Source: Rhizobium ecuadorense (GTDB lineage: Bacteria; Pseudomonadota; Alphaproteobacteria; Rhizobiales; Rhizobiaceae). Taken from it: a stretch of 64,000 nucleotides of DNA. The stretch lies in the NCBI RefSeq assembly GCF_001187535.1, contig NZ_LFIO01001065.1, positions 248,001 to 312,000 of the forward strand. The letters run 5' to 3'. A program made the position numbers and the translations under genes. Below the pieces are notes generated by a model, which was given only the letters and a program-made list of their open reading frames with translations, searched no databases and was not told the DNA's origin. Shown in pieces: positions 1 to 9,101 of this stretch (position 1 is the stretch's first letter; each line of letters opens with the position of its first letter).

Positions 1-288
1 AGGAGGCGTGAAGGCAGGCTCGGGGGCGGGCTGCTCCTCGCGCGCATCCGTTCCGGGCTGGTCCTCGTCTTCGGCTTTGTCCGGCTCGACCCGTTCCTCT
101 TCGATCTGCGGCGCAGTCTCGGTTTCTGATGTCACGCCGGCATCGGCGGGGCTGTTGTCGGCATCGCCGACATCATTCTCGACCGGCTTTTCGGTATCGG
201 CTGCAGAGGCGAAATCCTGTGCTTCGAGGTCGATCGTGACCGGCTCGTCGGCGCTCTTCGAATGGCGTGGCGGGTTTCCCGATACCAT
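1..288 (-). CDS. Mitofilin-like (COG4223-type) protein, N-terminal part
   Basis: The frame is open for 96 codons from ATG at 288 to the window edge, so only the N-terminus is seen. The start is supported by an AAAGAGGA sequence about five bases upstream; an in-frame ATG at 309 has no such site. The visible part is acidic, rich in Pro, Glu, Asp and Ala, and has no membrane segment yet. In rhizobia a gene downstream of hemC-hemD encodes an inner-membrane mitofilin-related protein with this kind of disordered acidic N-terminus before a transmembrane helix and coiled coil. The assignment therefore rests on gene order plus composition. It lies 89 bp after hemD on the same strand and is probably co-transcribed. 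Confidence 0.6.
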   Translation of the reverse strand, partial: MVSGNPPRHSKSADEPVTIDLEAQDFASAADTEKPVENDVGDADNSPADAGVTSETETAPQIEEERVEPDKAEDEDQPGTDAREEQPAPEPAFTPP

Positions 289-377
289 GAGATCCTCTTT
301 ATCCTGCATTGCAACGAAACTAGACAGTGATGCCAATTAAGGGAAGAGGTTAGATCAAATTTGGGCGGCTAAAGCAT

Positions 378-1085
378 TCAAAGCAGCGACAAAAGACTTT
401 TCTCATCCGGCATCGGCGCAATCGCCGCATTTTTTTTCAGCGCCGCCGGAATGGCTTGCGCGACCGCCTCGCTGAGGCAGAGAAGGCGGATTCCGCTTTC
501 CTCCGGCAGCGCCGAGCGAAGTTCCGTCACGCTGAAAAAATCCTCGGCCGTCTGCCGGGAATAGAAGAGAACCGCCTCCGGCAGGCCGCCCGCAAAAATC
601 GCTTCGATCTCGGCCGGGCAGGGGGCAACCGGCTGCATGCGATAACATTCAGCGACGGAAAAGCGGATGCCGAGCTCACGCAATCTTCCTTCGAACGTTT
701 CCGCACGCGGCGTGCCGGCAAGATAGAGCAAATCCTCTGCGGCCCGCGCGGCAACGAGATCGGCGAGATCGCCGCCATTGCCCGAGGATGAGAAAACCGA
801 TCGGAAGCCGAGGCTTTTGGCTTCTTCGGCTGTCGCCTCCCCGACCGCGAAAAGCGGCCGGGCAAGATGCGGATGAAGTTGCTCACCGAGAGCGGAAAAC
901 ACCCTGACGGCTTCGGCGCTGGTCACGGCGATCGGGCCGCTGCTGGCTGCAAGCGCACGTGCGGCGGCGGTGCTGTCATGCAGTGGCTGGCGCAGCGGTA
1001 GCAGTAAGGGCTCGTGGCCCATATCGCGCAAACGTTGTGCGGTTTTCTCAGCCGAATGCGCGGGGCGGGTGACGAGCACGCGCAT
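378..1085 (-). CDS. hemD: Uroporphyrinogen-III synthase
   Basis: 235 residues, normal for the family. HemD cyclises hydroxymethylbilane with inversion of ring D to give uroporphyrinogen III in cytosolic tetrapyrrole synthesis. The N-terminus MRVLVTRPAHSAEKTAQRL is typical of rhizobial HemD (TRP near the start). The protein should fold as two domains, though HemD sequences are poorly conserved. I chose ATG 1085 because upstream in-frame codons overlap the end of hemC and are low-complexity. It starts 7 bases after the hemC stop, so HemC and HemD, which act consecutively, are encoded as one unit. Context makes the call firm. Confidence 0.9.
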   Translation of the reverse strand: MRVLVTRPAHSAEKTAQRLRDMGHEPLLLPLRQPLHDSTAAARALAASSGPIAVTSAEAVRVFSALGEQLHPHLARPLFAVGEATAEEAKSLGFRSVFSSSGNGGDLADLVAARAAEDLLYLAGTPRAETFEGRLRELGIRFSVAECYRMQPVAPCPAEIEAIFAGGLPEAVLFYSRQTAEDFFSVTELRSALPEESGIRLLCLSEAVAQAIPAALKKNAAIAPMPDEKSLLSLL

Positions 1086-1092
1086 GGCCGCG

Positions 1093-2022
1093 TCAGTGCC
1101 AGTCGTCGAAGAAGGCACTGCCGGCTCTTGCGCGCACGTCCTGGCCGGCGCGGGTGCCGAGGGCTGCCGCATCGCGGCGGTGGCCGTCGGTCGTCACCGC
1201 ATGCTGGCTGCGGCCGTCCGGCGTAATGATCAGGCCGGAGAAGCGGATCAGGTCGCCTTCGCAGACGGCATAACCGCCGATCGGCGTGCGGCAGGAGCCG
1301 TCGAGGGCGGCGAGGAAGGCGCGTTCGCAGGAGACGGTGTCGAAAGTCGTGGTATCGTTGACCGGCGCCAGCAGATCGTCGATCCGGGTGTCGCCGATGC
1401 GGCTTTCGATGCAGATCGCCCCCTGCGCCGGCGCCGGCGGAAAACTGTCGGGATCGAGGATATCTGTGATAACCTCGACCTTCCCCAGCCGTTTCAGGCC
1501 GGCGAGCGCCAACAACGTCGCGTCGACCTGGCCCTCTTCGAGCTTGCGCAGGCGCGTTTCCACCAGGCCGCGGAAGGTCACGACATTGATATCGGGCCGC
1601 ATGCGGCGGATCAGCGCCTGGCGGCGCAGCGACGAGGAGCCGACGGTGGCGCCATGCGGCAGGTCGATCAGTTTGGGCGCGGTGCGGCCGATGACGGCGT
1701 CGCGGATATCTTCGCGCGGCAGATAGGCGGAGAGATGAAGGCCGTCCGGCAGGTGGGTCGGCATGTCCTTGGCGGAGTGCACGGCGAAATCCAGCTCGCC
1801 TGACACAAGCTGCTGTTCGAGTTCCTCGGTGAACAGGCCCTTGCCGCCGATCTCGGCCAGTGAGCGGTCGGTGATGCGGTCGCCCTTGGTCGTCAGCACG
1901 ACGATCTCGAACATCTCTTCGGGCAGATGATGCGCCGCCATCAGCCTGTCGCGGGCCTCATGCGCCTGGGCAAGCGCCAGCGGGCTGCCCCGCGTGCCGA
2001 TCCGGAAAGGTTTTGTTTGCAT
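1093..2022 (-). CDS. hemC: Porphobilinogen deaminase (hydroxymethylbilane synthase)
   Basis: 309 residues, the normal length. The enzyme condenses four porphobilinogens into hydroxymethylbilane using a covalent dipyrromethane cofactor. The N-terminal signature [14 protein letters not shown] (residues 7-20), the active-site stretch with VHSAKDMPT (81-89), the substrate-binding GSSSLRR (128-134) and the cofactor cysteine in [10 protein letters not shown] (Cys244) are all present. ATG 2022 starts directly at the conserved N-terminus; longer in-frame extensions run into the divergent tsaD gene. The 72-bp gap to tsaD must hold both promoters. It is first in the hemC-hemD run. Confidence 0.96.
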   Translation of the reverse strand: MQTKPFRIGTRGSPLALAQAHEARDRLMAAHHLPEEMFEIVVLTTKGDRITDRSLAEIGGKGLFTEELEQQLVSGELDFAVHSAKDMPTHLPDGLHLSAYLPREDIRDAVIGRTAPKLIDLPHGATVGSSSLRRQALIRRMRPDINVVTFRGLVETRLRKLEEGQVDATLLALAGLKRLGKVEVITDILDPDSFPPAPAQGAICIESRIGDTRIDDLLAPVNDTTTFDTVSCERAFLAALDGSCRTPIGGYAVCEGDLIRFSGLIITPDGRSQHAVTTDGHRRDAAALGTRAGQDVRARAGSAFFDDWH

Positions 2023-2094
2023 CCGCTCAGTTCCGTTGTTACCGGAGTTCTCGTAAACGGGTTTCCATCCCATCGCAATCAACGAACAGGCCTC

Positions 2095-3207
2095 ATGATT
2101 CCCTTTCTGCGTATCCTTGGCATCGAAACGAGCTGCGACGAGACCGCCGCGGCGGTCGTCGAGCGCGATGCGGAAGGGCATTCCAGGATACTCTCCGACG
2201 TGGTGCTTTCCCAGCTCGATGAGCACAGCGCCTATGGCGGCGTGGTGCCGGAGATCGCCGCACGCGCCCATGTCGAGGCGCTGGACGAGCTGATCGAGCA
2301 GGCGCTGAAGCGCGCCAATGTGTCGCTTGATGAAGTCGACGCCATCGCCGCCACATCGGGGCCGGGGCTGATCGGCGGGCTGATTGTGGGGTTGATGACC
2401 GGCAAGGCGATCGCCAAGGCCGCCGGCAAGCCGCTCTACGCGGTCAACCATCTCGAGGGCCATGCGCTGACGGCGCGGCTGACGGATGGGCTTTCCTTTC
2501 CCTATCTGATGCTGCTCGTCTCCGGCGGCCATACCCAGCTCATCCTGGTGCGCGGCGTCGGAGAGTATGAGCGCTGGGGTACGACGATCGACGATGCGCT
2601 CGGCGAGGCCTTCGACAAGACGGCAAAGCTGCTCGGCCTGCCCTATCCGGGCGGCCCGGCGGTGGAACGGATGGCGCGGGACGGCAATCCCAATCGCTTC
2701 GCTTTTCCGCGGCCGCTGGTCGGCGAGGCGCGGCTCGATTTCTCCTTCTCCGGCCTGAAGACGGCGGTGCGGCAGGCGGCACAGGATATCGCGCCGCTCA
2801 GCGATCAGGACGTTGCGGATATCTGCGCCTCGTTCCAGAAGGCGATTTCGCGCACGTTGAAGGACCGCATCGGCCGCGGCCTGCAGCGGTTCAAGACGGA
2901 ATTTCCAGAGGCGACCGGCCCATCGACCGGTGAGAAGCCGGCGCTGGTCGTTGCCGGTGGTGTGGCCGCCAATCTCGAATTGCGCGCCACATTGCAGGCG
3001 CTTTGCGACAAGAACGGCTTCCGCTTCATCGCGCCGCCACTCAGCCTCTGCACCGACAATGCGGTGATGATCGCCTGGGCGGGGCTGGAGCGCATGGCGA
3101 CCGGTGCCGCGCCGGATCCGCTCGACGTCCAGCCGCGCTCGCGCTGGCCGCTCGATTCCAATGCGGAAACGCTGATCGGTTTCGGAAAAAGAGGGGCCAA
3201 GGCATGA
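2095..3207 (+). CDS. tsaD: tRNA N6-threonylcarbamoyladenosine transferase
   Basis: 370 residues. TsaD transfers the threonylcarbamoyl group from TC-AMP to A37 of ANN-decoding tRNAs, working with TsaB and TsaE. Visible family marks are [15 protein letters not shown] at the N-terminus, the metal-binding HLEGH (His119 and His123), the phosphate loop around SGPGLIGGL (88-96) and the [11 protein letters not shown] strand. ATG 2095 is chosen because it precedes the conserved start directly; the frame is open further upstream, but that part lies opposite hemC. The stop overlaps the gpsA start by four bases (ATGA), so the two genes are translationally coupled. Confidence 0.96.
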   Translation: MIPFLRILGIETSCDETAAAVVERDAEGHSRILSDVVLSQLDEHSAYGGVVPEIAARAHVEALDELIEQALKRANVSLDEVDAIAATSGPGLIGGLIVGLMTGKAIAKAAGKPLYAVNHLEGHALTARLTDGLSFPYLMLLVSGGHTQLILVRGVGEYERWGTTIDDALGEAFDKTAKLLGLPYPGGPAVERMARDGNPNRFAFPRPLVGEARLDFSFSGLKTAVRQAAQDIAPLSDQDVADICASFQKAISRTLKDRIGRGLQRFKTEFPEATGPSTGEKPALVVAGGVAANLELRATLQALCDKNGFRFIAPPLSLCTDNAVMIAWAGLERMATGAAPDPLDVQPRSRWPLDSNAETLIGFGKRGAKA

Positions 3208-4187
3208 GCGAACACATCGCCGTCGTCGGATCGGGGGCTTTCGGAACGGCGCTGGCCGCCGTCATCGCCCTTGCCGGCCGCAGCGCGGTGACGCTTGTCG
3301 GGCGCGATCCGTCGCTGATTTCAGATCTGAAGGCCGAACGGCTGCATGATGCGGCGCTGCCCGGTATTTACTTGCCCGATACGCTGGAATTTTCCGCCGA
3401 GGCGGAGGCGATCGCCGGCGCCTCCATCGTGCTTTTTGCGATGCCGTCGCAGGCGCAGGCCGATGCGGCGCGGCAGTACGGACCCTATCTCTCCAAGGAT
3501 GCCATCGTCGTCACCTGCGCCAAGGGCATCGAGCGGGCGACCGGCAACCTTCTGACGGACGTGCTGGAACGGGAACTGCCCGACCATCCCATCGCCGTGC
3601 TCTCCGGCCCGGGTTTCGCCGCCGATATCGCCAAGGGGCTGCCGACGGCAATGGCGATCGCGGCCGAGGATATGGAAGTCGCCGAGCGGCTCGCCCAGGC
3701 GATATCCGGTCGCACCTTCCGGCTCTATGCCTCCAGCGACCGCATCGGCGTGCAGCTCGGCGGCGCGCTGAAGAATGTGCTGGCGATTGCCTGCGGCATC
3801 GTCGAAGGCGCCGGCATCGGCGATTCCGCCCGTGCGGCGCTGATTGCGCGCGGGCTTGCGGAAATGTCGCGCTTCGTCGTCGCCAAGGGCGGGCAGGCCG
3901 ATACGGTGCGCGGGCTTTCCGGTCTCGGCGATCTGGTGCTGACGGCAACCAGCCATCAATCGCGAAACCTGCGCTTCGGCATCGCGCTCGGGCGCGGCGA
4001 AAAGGTCGATCCGCTGCAGGGCGCGCTGGTGGAAGGCGCGCTTGCCGCCTCCGTCGCCTCGCGGCTTGCCGCCGAACTTGCGGTCAGCATGCCGATCACC
4101 GACGCCGTTTCCGCCATCATCGACGGCAGGCTCGATATAGCAGAAGCGATCGAGCAACTGATGACGCGCCCAATCACCACCGAATAG
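3204..4187 (+). CDS. gpsA: NAD(P)-dependent glycerol-3-phosphate dehydrogenase
   Basis: 327 residues. GpsA reduces dihydroxyacetone phosphate to sn-glycerol 3-phosphate, the backbone for phospholipid synthesis. The Rossmann loop [12 protein letters not shown] is at residues 6-17; the VTCAKGIE segment, the [17 protein letters not shown] segment and the catalytic-lysine region [13 protein letters not shown] follow in the expected order. The C-terminal helical domain is complete. The start ATG overlaps the tsaD stop by four bases. The pairing of tsaD and gpsA is common in alphaproteobacteria. Confidence 0.96.
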   Translation: MSEHIAVVGSGAFGTALAAVIALAGRSAVTLVGRDPSLISDLKAERLHDAALPGIYLPDTLEFSAEAEAIAGASIVLFAMPSQAQADAARQYGPYLSKDAIVVTCAKGIERATGNLLTDVLERELPDHPIAVLSGPGFAADIAKGLPTAMAIAAEDMEVAERLAQAISGRTFRLYASSDRIGVQLGGALKNVLAIACGIVEGAGIGDSARAALIARGLAEMSRFVVAKGGQADTVRGLSGLGDLVLTATSHQSRNLRFGIALGRGEKVDPLQGALVEGALAASVASRLAAELAVSMPITDAVSAIIDGRLDIAEAIEQLMTRPITTE

Positions 4188-4196
4188 GAGACAGAC

Positions 4197-4490
4197 ATGC
4201 TTTTCGCCCTTCTCTGCAAGGACAAGCCGGGCCATTTGAACGTGCGCATGGAGACACGTCCGACGCATCTCGACTATCTGAACGGGCTGAATGCCGCGGG
4301 CACGCTGAAGATCGCCGGCCCGTTTCTCGATGACGAGGGCAAAGCTTGCGGCAGCCTGATTATCGTCGAAGCGGAGACGAAGGAGGCGGCGCAGGCGCTT
4401 GCCGATGCCGATCCCTATGCCAAGGCCGAGCTGTTCGAAAGTGTCGAGGTGAAGGCCTACAACTGGGTCTTCAACAAGCCGGAGGCGTGA
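4197..4490 (+). CDS. YciI family protein
   Basis: 97 residues. YciI-like proteins are small ferredoxin-fold dimers with a conserved His/Asp pair and no agreed single function. Here the pattern is MLFALLCKDKPG at the start, RPTHLDYL (His and Asp near residues 24-26) and a GPFLDDEG turn, with the usual C-terminal strand. It follows gpsA by nine bases behind a GGAG site and precedes the EVE gene by two bases, so it belongs to the same transcript. A second, diverged YciI-like gene lies between sucA and sucB in this window. Confidence 0.85.
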   Translation: MLFALLCKDKPGHLNVRMETRPTHLDYLNGLNAAGTLKIAGPFLDDEGKACGSLIIVEAETKEAAQALADADPYAKAELFESVEVKAYNWVFNKPEA

Positions 4491-4492
4491 GC

Positions 4493-4924
4493 ATGGCGCA
4501 CTGGCTCTACAAATCCGAACCCGCCTCCTGGTCCTGGGAGCAGCAGAAGGCTGCCGGCGAAAAGGGCACGGAATGGACCGGCGTGCGCAATTATCTAGCG
4601 CGCAACAACATGCGGGCGATGCAGATCGGCGACAAAGGCTTCTTCTATCATTCCAATGACGGGCTGGAGATCGTCGGGATTGTCGAAGTTTCCGCCCTGT
4701 CGCAGCCTGATTCCACCGCCAAGGGCGACCCGAAGTGGGATTGCGTCCACATTCGCGCCGTCATGGACATGCCGAAGCCGGTGACGCTGAAGGATGTCAA
4801 GGCCAGCGAAAAACTCGCCAAGATGTCGCTCGTCACCTCCATGCGCCTTTCCGTGCAGCCGGTAACGGATGACGAATGGGCCGAAGTCTGCCGCATGGGC
4901 GGGCTGGACAATCCGCCGCGTTGA
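4493..4924 (+). CDS. EVE domain protein (thymocyte nuclear protein 1-like)
   Basis: 143 residues, a complete single-domain EVE protein. The family belongs to the PUA-like superfamily and is thought to bind modified bases in DNA or RNA. The start MAHWLYKSEPASWSW, the GVRNYLARNNMRAM segment and the GFFYHSN strand are diagnostic of the family (usual consensus YWLfKsEPxxyS, GVRNyqArNnmr). ATG 4493 lies two bases after the YciI stop with GGAGGC just upstream. The stop TGA overlaps the TTG start of the next gene. The substrate base in this organism cannot be read from sequence. Confidence 0.92.
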   Translation: MAHWLYKSEPASWSWEQQKAAGEKGTEWTGVRNYLARNNMRAMQIGDKGFFYHSNDGLEIVGIVEVSALSQPDSTAKGDPKWDCVHIRAVMDMPKPVTLKDVKASEKLAKMSLVTSMRLSVQPVTDDEWAEVCRMGGLDNPPR

Positions 4925-5568
4925 AAACCGATCCTGAGGCCTTCATCCGCGCCAATACCAGCGTGACGGCGCCGCCGCATGTGCCGGAGATTTCGCTGCA
5001 TCTGGCAAGCGAAGCCCATGATCTCTGGCTGAAAACGGAGGAGGAGCTGGAGGCGATCGGCCTGCCGCCGCCCTTCTGGGCTTTTGCCTGGGCGGGCGGC
5101 CAGGGACTGGCGCGCTACGTCATCGATCATCCTGAGATGGTGCGCGGCAAGCGCGTGCTGGATTTCGCCAGCGGCTCCGGCCTCGTCGGCATTGCGGCCG
5201 TCATGGCCGGCGCCCTTGAGGTCACGGCCTGTGATATTGATCCCTGGGCGGAGGCCGCAGTCCGGCTGAATGCGCAGGTCAATCACGTTTCGCTCGGGTT
5301 TACCGGCGCCGACCTGATCGGCCAGGCCGTCGATGCGGATATCGTGCTTGCCGGCGACGTCTTCTACGACAGCGCTTTCGCCGCTGCGCTCGTTCCCTGG
5401 CTCGCGACGCTGGCGGCCGACTGCAAATTGGTGCTGGTCGGCGATCCCGGCCGCAGTTATCTGCCGCGAGACCGGTTGGAATTCTGCGCGGTTTACGAGG
5501 TGCCGGTGACGCGTGCGCTTGAGGACAGCGAAATCAAGAAGACGACGGTGTGGCGGTTCGCTCCCTAA
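4921..5568 (+). CDS. Class I SAM-dependent methyltransferase (L11/ETFB-lysine methyltransferase-like)
   Basis: 215 residues from TTG 4921. The glycine-rich SAM loop is LDFASGSGLVGIAA, followed by the acidic strand TACDIDPWA and motif GDVFYD. The PPPFWAFAWAGGQGLARY segment is typical of the group that includes eukaryotic ETFB-lysine methyltransferase. I prefer the TTG start, which overlaps the EVE stop as TTGA and gives MKTDPEAFIRAN, because an ATG at 4876 would overlap the EVE gene by 49 bases. The protein substrate is unknown. It is the last gene of the plus-strand run and converges with the next gene. Confidence 0.8.
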   Translation: MKTDPEAFIRANTSVTAPPHVPEISLHLASEAHDLWLKTEEELEAIGLPPPFWAFAWAGGQGLARYVIDHPEMVRGKRVLDFASGSGLVGIAAVMAGALEVTACDIDPWAEAAVRLNAQVNHVSLGFTGADLIGQAVDADIVLAGDVFYDSAFAAALVPWLATLAADCKLVLVGDPGRSYLPRDRLEFCAVYEVPVTRALEDSEIKKTTVWRFAP

Positions 5569-5621
5569 ATCGGATCGACATTCAGGATTCGATCTTTCGC
5601 GATCGCCCGGACCAAAAGAAA

Positions 5622-6593
5622 TCAGCCGGCGATCAAAGCGGCTTCATACACCATCGTCGCGGCGGCAAGATCAGCCAACGCCGTTCCGACTGCCTTGTAG
5701 AGAGTGATTTCATCGTTGGACGCCCGTGCTGGAATATCCCGACGACACAGCTCGTCAAGTGTCGCAAGCACCGCATCCGTAGAAATGACGCCGGCCCTGA
5801 TCGGCTGAACCAGATCGCCTGCTTCGTGAAGGGCTTCGTGAGTGTCGATGTAGACCGATGAGCGTCGAAGAGCCTCGTCATCGGCCTCGCGCATCGCCGG
5901 GGTGAAGCCGCCGATCAGATCGACATGGGTGCCCGGCCGCAGCCATTCGCCCCGGATAAGCGGTGCCGTCGCCAGCGTCGCTGCGCTGACGATATCGGCT
6001 TGCCGCGCCGCGATTTCCAGATTCGTGACGGCAGTGGCCTGGAGCCCCTTTTGCCGGAGGTTCTGCGCCAGCCGTTCCGCATTGGCGGGATCGATATCCC
6101 AAACATCGACATGCGCGATCGGCCGGACGGCGCGGTAGGCATCGGGTATGAGGCTCGCGACGCGGCCTGCTCCGATCACCAGCAGACGGCGTGCGTCTTG
6201 CCGGGCAAGATAGTCCGCAGCAAGGGCCGATGCCGCTACCGTGCGGCGCGTGGTGATCGTGTTGCCGTCAAGTAGCGCAAGCTGCGTCCCGGTCCGGCCG
6301 TCATAGAGTATGTAAGTCGAGGTCAAACCGGGAATGCCGTATACCGTGTTGCCGGGAAAGACGGTAACGATCTTGATGCCAAGGTAGCGTTCCGACCGGT
6401 GCGTTTCATGCCAGGCCGGCATCAGAAGCAGCGTCGCATCCGGCTCGCCGCTATTGGCTAGCGTGTGGTGATGCCGCACCGGCACAACACAGCCTTCGAC
6501 AAATGCTTGCCGCAGGGTCGCGACCAGCGCGCTGAATGGCAGGAACTCGCCCGTTGTCTGGGCATCGAGAATACGGATTTTTGTGTCGGTCAT
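5622..6593 (-). CDS. Ornithine cyclodeaminase / mu-crystallin family protein
   Basis: 323 residues. The family includes ornithine cyclodeaminases and NAD(P)H-dependent imine reductases such as delta1-pyrroline-2-carboxylate reductase. Visible are the substrate-binding lysine region YLGIKIVTVFPGN, the GLTSTYILYDGRTGTQLAL strand pair, the TTRRTVAASALAADYLAR segment, a nucleotide-binding LLVIGAGRVA loop and the late ADDEALRR acid motif, all in order. Which substrate is used cannot be decided from sequence. It is the last gene of a minus-strand cluster with a ureohydrolase and ABC permeases, which points to amino-acid or guanidino-compound catabolism. Confidence 0.85.
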   Translation of the reverse strand: MTDTKIRILDAQTTGEFLPFSALVATLRQAFVEGCVVPVRHHHTLANSGEPDATLLLMPAWHETHRSERYLGIKIVTVFPGNTVYGIPGLTSTYILYDGRTGTQLALLDGNTITTRRTVAASALAADYLARQDARRLLVIGAGRVASLIPDAYRAVRPIAHVDVWDIDPANAERLAQNLRQKGLQATAVTNLEIAARQADIVSAATLATAPLIRGEWLRPGTHVDLIGGFTPAMREADDEALRRSSVYIDTHEALHEAGDLVQPIRAGVISTDAVLATLDELCRRDIPARASNDEITLYKAVGTALADLAAATMVYEAALIAG

Positions 6594-6762
6594 TGAAGCG
6601 ATCTCTCAGTAGGTTTTGACTGCTGGATAAAGCGAGTTCTGTTTGACTGAACCAGAGTAGCGCCTGAGCTGCGTCGCTGCTGCGCGGCGCGCTATCTTTT
6701 CAACCGGCATCGGCTCTTTGGACACTCCGTTGCGATCGGAATGCGGAGAAACTCGGCACCGC

Positions 6763-7410
6763 TCAGCCAAACGCAGCTTTCTTCTCCAGAATTCTGGCGT
6801 ATTGCGTAAGCGGATAGCACAGGGCGAAGAAGATCACCGCGACGAGGCCGTAGACCTTGAAAGGTTCGAAGGTCGCGTTGTTGATGGCGTTCGCGGTTTT
6901 CAGCAGTTCTTCGAAGCCGAGGATCGAAGCCAGTGCGGTGCTCTTGATCAACTGGACCAAGAACCCGACAGTCGGCGCGCGCGTGATCCGGAAAGCCTGC
7001 GGCAGGATGACAAGGCGAAGTTCGAGGAGACGATGCAAGCCCAGGCTGGCTGCGGCGTCCCATTGCCCGCGTGGCACCGCTTCGACGCCGCTCCGCCAGA
7101 TTTCCGCAAGATAAGCGCTAGCATAGAACGTCAGGCCGCAGACGGCGGCGGTCCATGACTCGATCCGGAAGCCGAGCATCGGCAGGCCGAAGAACATCAA
7201 AAAGAGCTGCATGAGGAGCGGCGTTCCCTGAAACAGGGCAATGTAGCCGGAGGCGAAGCTGCGCGACCAGCGCGTTTTCGATATCCGTGCCGACAGGATC
7301 GCCAAGCCAATGATGGCGCCGCCGGCAAAGGCTGCGAGCGAAAGCAGCAGGGTCCAGCGTGTCGCGAAGACAAGATTGCGCAGAATGTCCCAGAAGGTGA
7401 ACTCAATCAT
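6763..7410 (-). CDS. Polar amino-acid ABC transporter permease (HisM/GlnP type)
   Basis: 215 residues with several hydrophobic segments, starting near residues 15-35. The start MIEFTFWDILRNLVFATRWTL and the EAA-type loop EIWRSGVEAVPRGQWDAAASLGL, the cytoplasmic contact for the ATPase, are typical of the His/Glu/Gln permease family. It overlaps the preceding permease gene by four bases, so the two should form a heterodimeric channel. No ATPase gene is found in this cluster. Confidence 0.9.
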   Translation of the reverse strand: MIEFTFWDILRNLVFATRWTLLLSLAAFAGGAIIGLAILSARISKTRWSRSFASGYIALFQGTPLLMQLFLMFFGLPMLGFRIESWTAAVCGLTFYASAYLAEIWRSGVEAVPRGQWDAAASLGLHRLLELRLVILPQAFRITRAPTVGFLVQLIKSTALASILGFEELLKTANAINNATFEPFKVYGLVAVIFFALCYPLTQYARILEKKAAFG

Positions 7411-8075
7411 GCCAGACCGGCTCCCAGAAAACGGCGTTTCCCGGCGAAAAGGAGCCGGCGAAGTGCGGCGGACATCGAAAGGTAGATCAACGTCGCCACC
7501 AGATAGGTCTCGAAGGAGCGGAAGGTGCGCGATTGAAGCAGATCGGCCTCCTGCGCCAGCTCGCGGACGGATATTTGCGAAACCACCGCCGATTCCAGCA
7601 TCATGATGATGATCTGGCTCGTCAGCGCCGGGAAAATGATGGCAATCGCTTGCGGCAGGATGATTTTGAAGAACACCAGCCGGGGCCTCAGGCCGAGTGC
7701 CTGCGCCGCCTCCTTCTGGCCTCTCGGTATGGCATCGAGCCCGGCCCCGACCACCTCGATCGTGTAGGCGGCCATGTTGAGGGTCATGGCAAGAACTGCG
7801 GCAGAGATCGGATCGAGGCGAATGCCGAGGCTAGGCAAGCCAAAAAAGATGAAGAACAGCTGTACCAGGAATGGCGTATTACGCATGACTTCCACATACA
7901 GGCCGACGACCTTGCGCAACCATGGATAAGGTCCCCGGCGCGCGGCCGCGCCGAGAATGCTGAGAACGATCCCAAGGACCGATGTGGAGGCCGTCAATGC
8001 AAGCGTCGTGCCTGCACCATAAGCCAGAGCTCCCATTCCGTCCCAAAGCCAATTGAAATCGAGGCTGTATCTCAT
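7407..8075 (-). CDS. Polar amino-acid ABC transporter permease (HisQ type)
   Basis: 222 residues. Hydrophobic segments are spaced as in the HisQ/GltJ group. The EAA loop (AYTIEVVGAGLDAIPRGQ, then KEAAQALGLRPRL) and the PxLxxF-like NTPFLVQLFFIFFGLP segment are clear. It is the partner of the next permease, with which it overlaps by four bases. The gap of 144 bases to the substrate-binding protein gene contains a palindromic repeat, which could lower permease expression relative to the binding protein, as is common in such operons (inference). Confidence 0.9.
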   Translation of the reverse strand: MRYSLDFNWLWDGMGALAYGAGTTLALTASTSVLGIVLSILGAAARRGPYPWLRKVVGLYVEVMRNTPFLVQLFFIFFGLPSLGIRLDPISAAVLAMTLNMAAYTIEVVGAGLDAIPRGQKEAAQALGLRPRLVFFKIILPQAIAIIFPALTSQIIIMMLESAVVSQISVRELAQEADLLQSRTFRSFETYLVATLIYLSMSAALRRLLFAGKRRFLGAGLA

Positions 8076-8102
8076 CGGTTGTCCTTTGGGGCCGAATGAT
8101 CT

Positions 8103-8117
8103 GGGCCGGGTCGGCCC
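8103..8117. repeat. Small GC-rich hairpin between binding-protein and permease genes
   Basis: GGGCC and GGCCC arms around a five-base loop. It is close to the palindromic element at 8151-8196 and lies between the solute-binding-protein gene and the permease genes of a minus-strand ABC operon. It could form a weak RNA stem that affects readthrough. This is a short, low-information structure and could be chance. Confidence 0.3.
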
Positions 8118-8150
8118 GAAATCTCGATCCGTCTCTCAATCAAAGAATTG

Positions 8151-8196
8151 GAGCATGACGCCACCGGAATCGCTTACAGCTTTCGGCATCACGCTC
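8151..8196. repeat. Short palindromic intergenic repeat (GAGCATGA...TCACGCTC type)
   Basis: GAGCATGACGCC at the left pairs with GGCATCACGCTC at the right, with two G:T-type mismatches. The right arm with its preceding TTTC is shared with the partial copy near 16081 and, as TTTTCGGCATCATGCTC, with the perfect copy at 53425-53468. It lies in the gap between the binding-protein gene and the permease genes. Confidence 0.65.
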
Positions 8197-8219
8197 TGGT
8201 GAGTGGGAGGCCGTCTTCG

Positions 8220-9017
8220 TCAGTCCTTCAGGTTTTCAGGGTTGAGCGGCGCTTTCAGCCAGCTCTTCGAGCTTGCGTCGAGAGAACCATCGGAGATCAT
8301 TGCGGCGACGCTGTCGTTGACAGCCTTCTTTAGGCCTTCCTCGCCCTTTCGGAGCGCGATGTGCGAGGGGGAGCTAAGGAGCTGGAACTTCTGCTCCGGC
8401 TTCAGCTCGTCCTGTCGTGCCAGAACCTGCGCACCGACATCGTTGCCGACGACCATCAATTGGGTCTGGCCGGATATGAAAGCCTGGATGACCGAATTGT
8501 AGTTCTCGAAGCGCTGGATCGCAGCGGAGGCAGGGGCGGCGGCCGTCAGCGAGGTGTCTTCGAGCGTCCCACGATTGACGGCAACGGTCTTGTCGACAAG
8601 GTCTTCCTTACCGCTCACCTTCAGCGCAGCCGGACCGATGACGGCGATATAGTAGGGGGCGTATGGGGCGGCAAAATCGATAACCTCGGCACGCTCCTTC
8701 GAATAACCGACGCTCATCAGCAGGTCGACACGGTCGTCGTTCAGGTAGGCGATCCTGTTCTGGCCAGTAACGCTCACGAGATTAAGTTTCACGCCGAGCC
8801 CGTCGGCGATCTTCTGGGCGACGTCGACGTCATAGCCCTTGATGCTCATATCGGCGCTTGCCGAAGAGAAGGGCGGGAAATCGGAGAAGATGCCGATGTT
8901 AATCTCGCCTGCGGCTTTTATATCAGCAAGTTCGTCGGCCTGCGCGGCCCCTGCCAGGATGCCGAATACGGCAATTGCCGTGGTGGCGGTGTAGCGCAAT
9001 TTCGTAAGAGCAGTCAT
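8220..9017 (-). CDS. Amino-acid ABC transporter solute-binding protein
   Basis: 265 residues of the family-3 periplasmic binding-protein type. A signal peptide covers about residues 1-27, ending GAAQA before DELADIKAAG. The mature start INIGIFSDFPPFSSASADMSI (FPPFS, then GYDVDVAQKIADGLGVKL) and the NRGTLEDTS loop are hallmarks of the His/Gln/Lys-Arg-Orn binding group. A good AAGGGGAAC site lies upstream. It is followed by two permeases but no ATPase. The ligand is probably a polar amino acid or guanidino compound, judged by the neighbouring ureohydrolase (inference). Confidence 0.9.
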   Translation of the reverse strand: MTALTKLRYTATTAIAVFGILAGAAQADELADIKAAGEINIGIFSDFPPFSSASADMSIKGYDVDVAQKIADGLGVKLNLVSVTGQNRIAYLNDDRVDLLMSVGYSKERAEVIDFAAPYAPYYIAVIGPAALKVSGKEDLVDKTVAVNRGTLEDTSLTAAAPASAAIQRFENYNSVIQAFISGQTQLMVVGNDVGAQVLARQDELKPEQKFQLLSSPSHIALRKGEEGLKKAVNDSVAAMISDGSLDASSKSWLKAPLNPENLKD

Positions 9018-9101
9018 GTCGTTCCCCTTTTTGAGATGTGTTGTGCGACAGGTGATGGATGGCAGCGGGCACGAAGCACGCTGCCGTTGCGGAGTTGGTT
9101 C

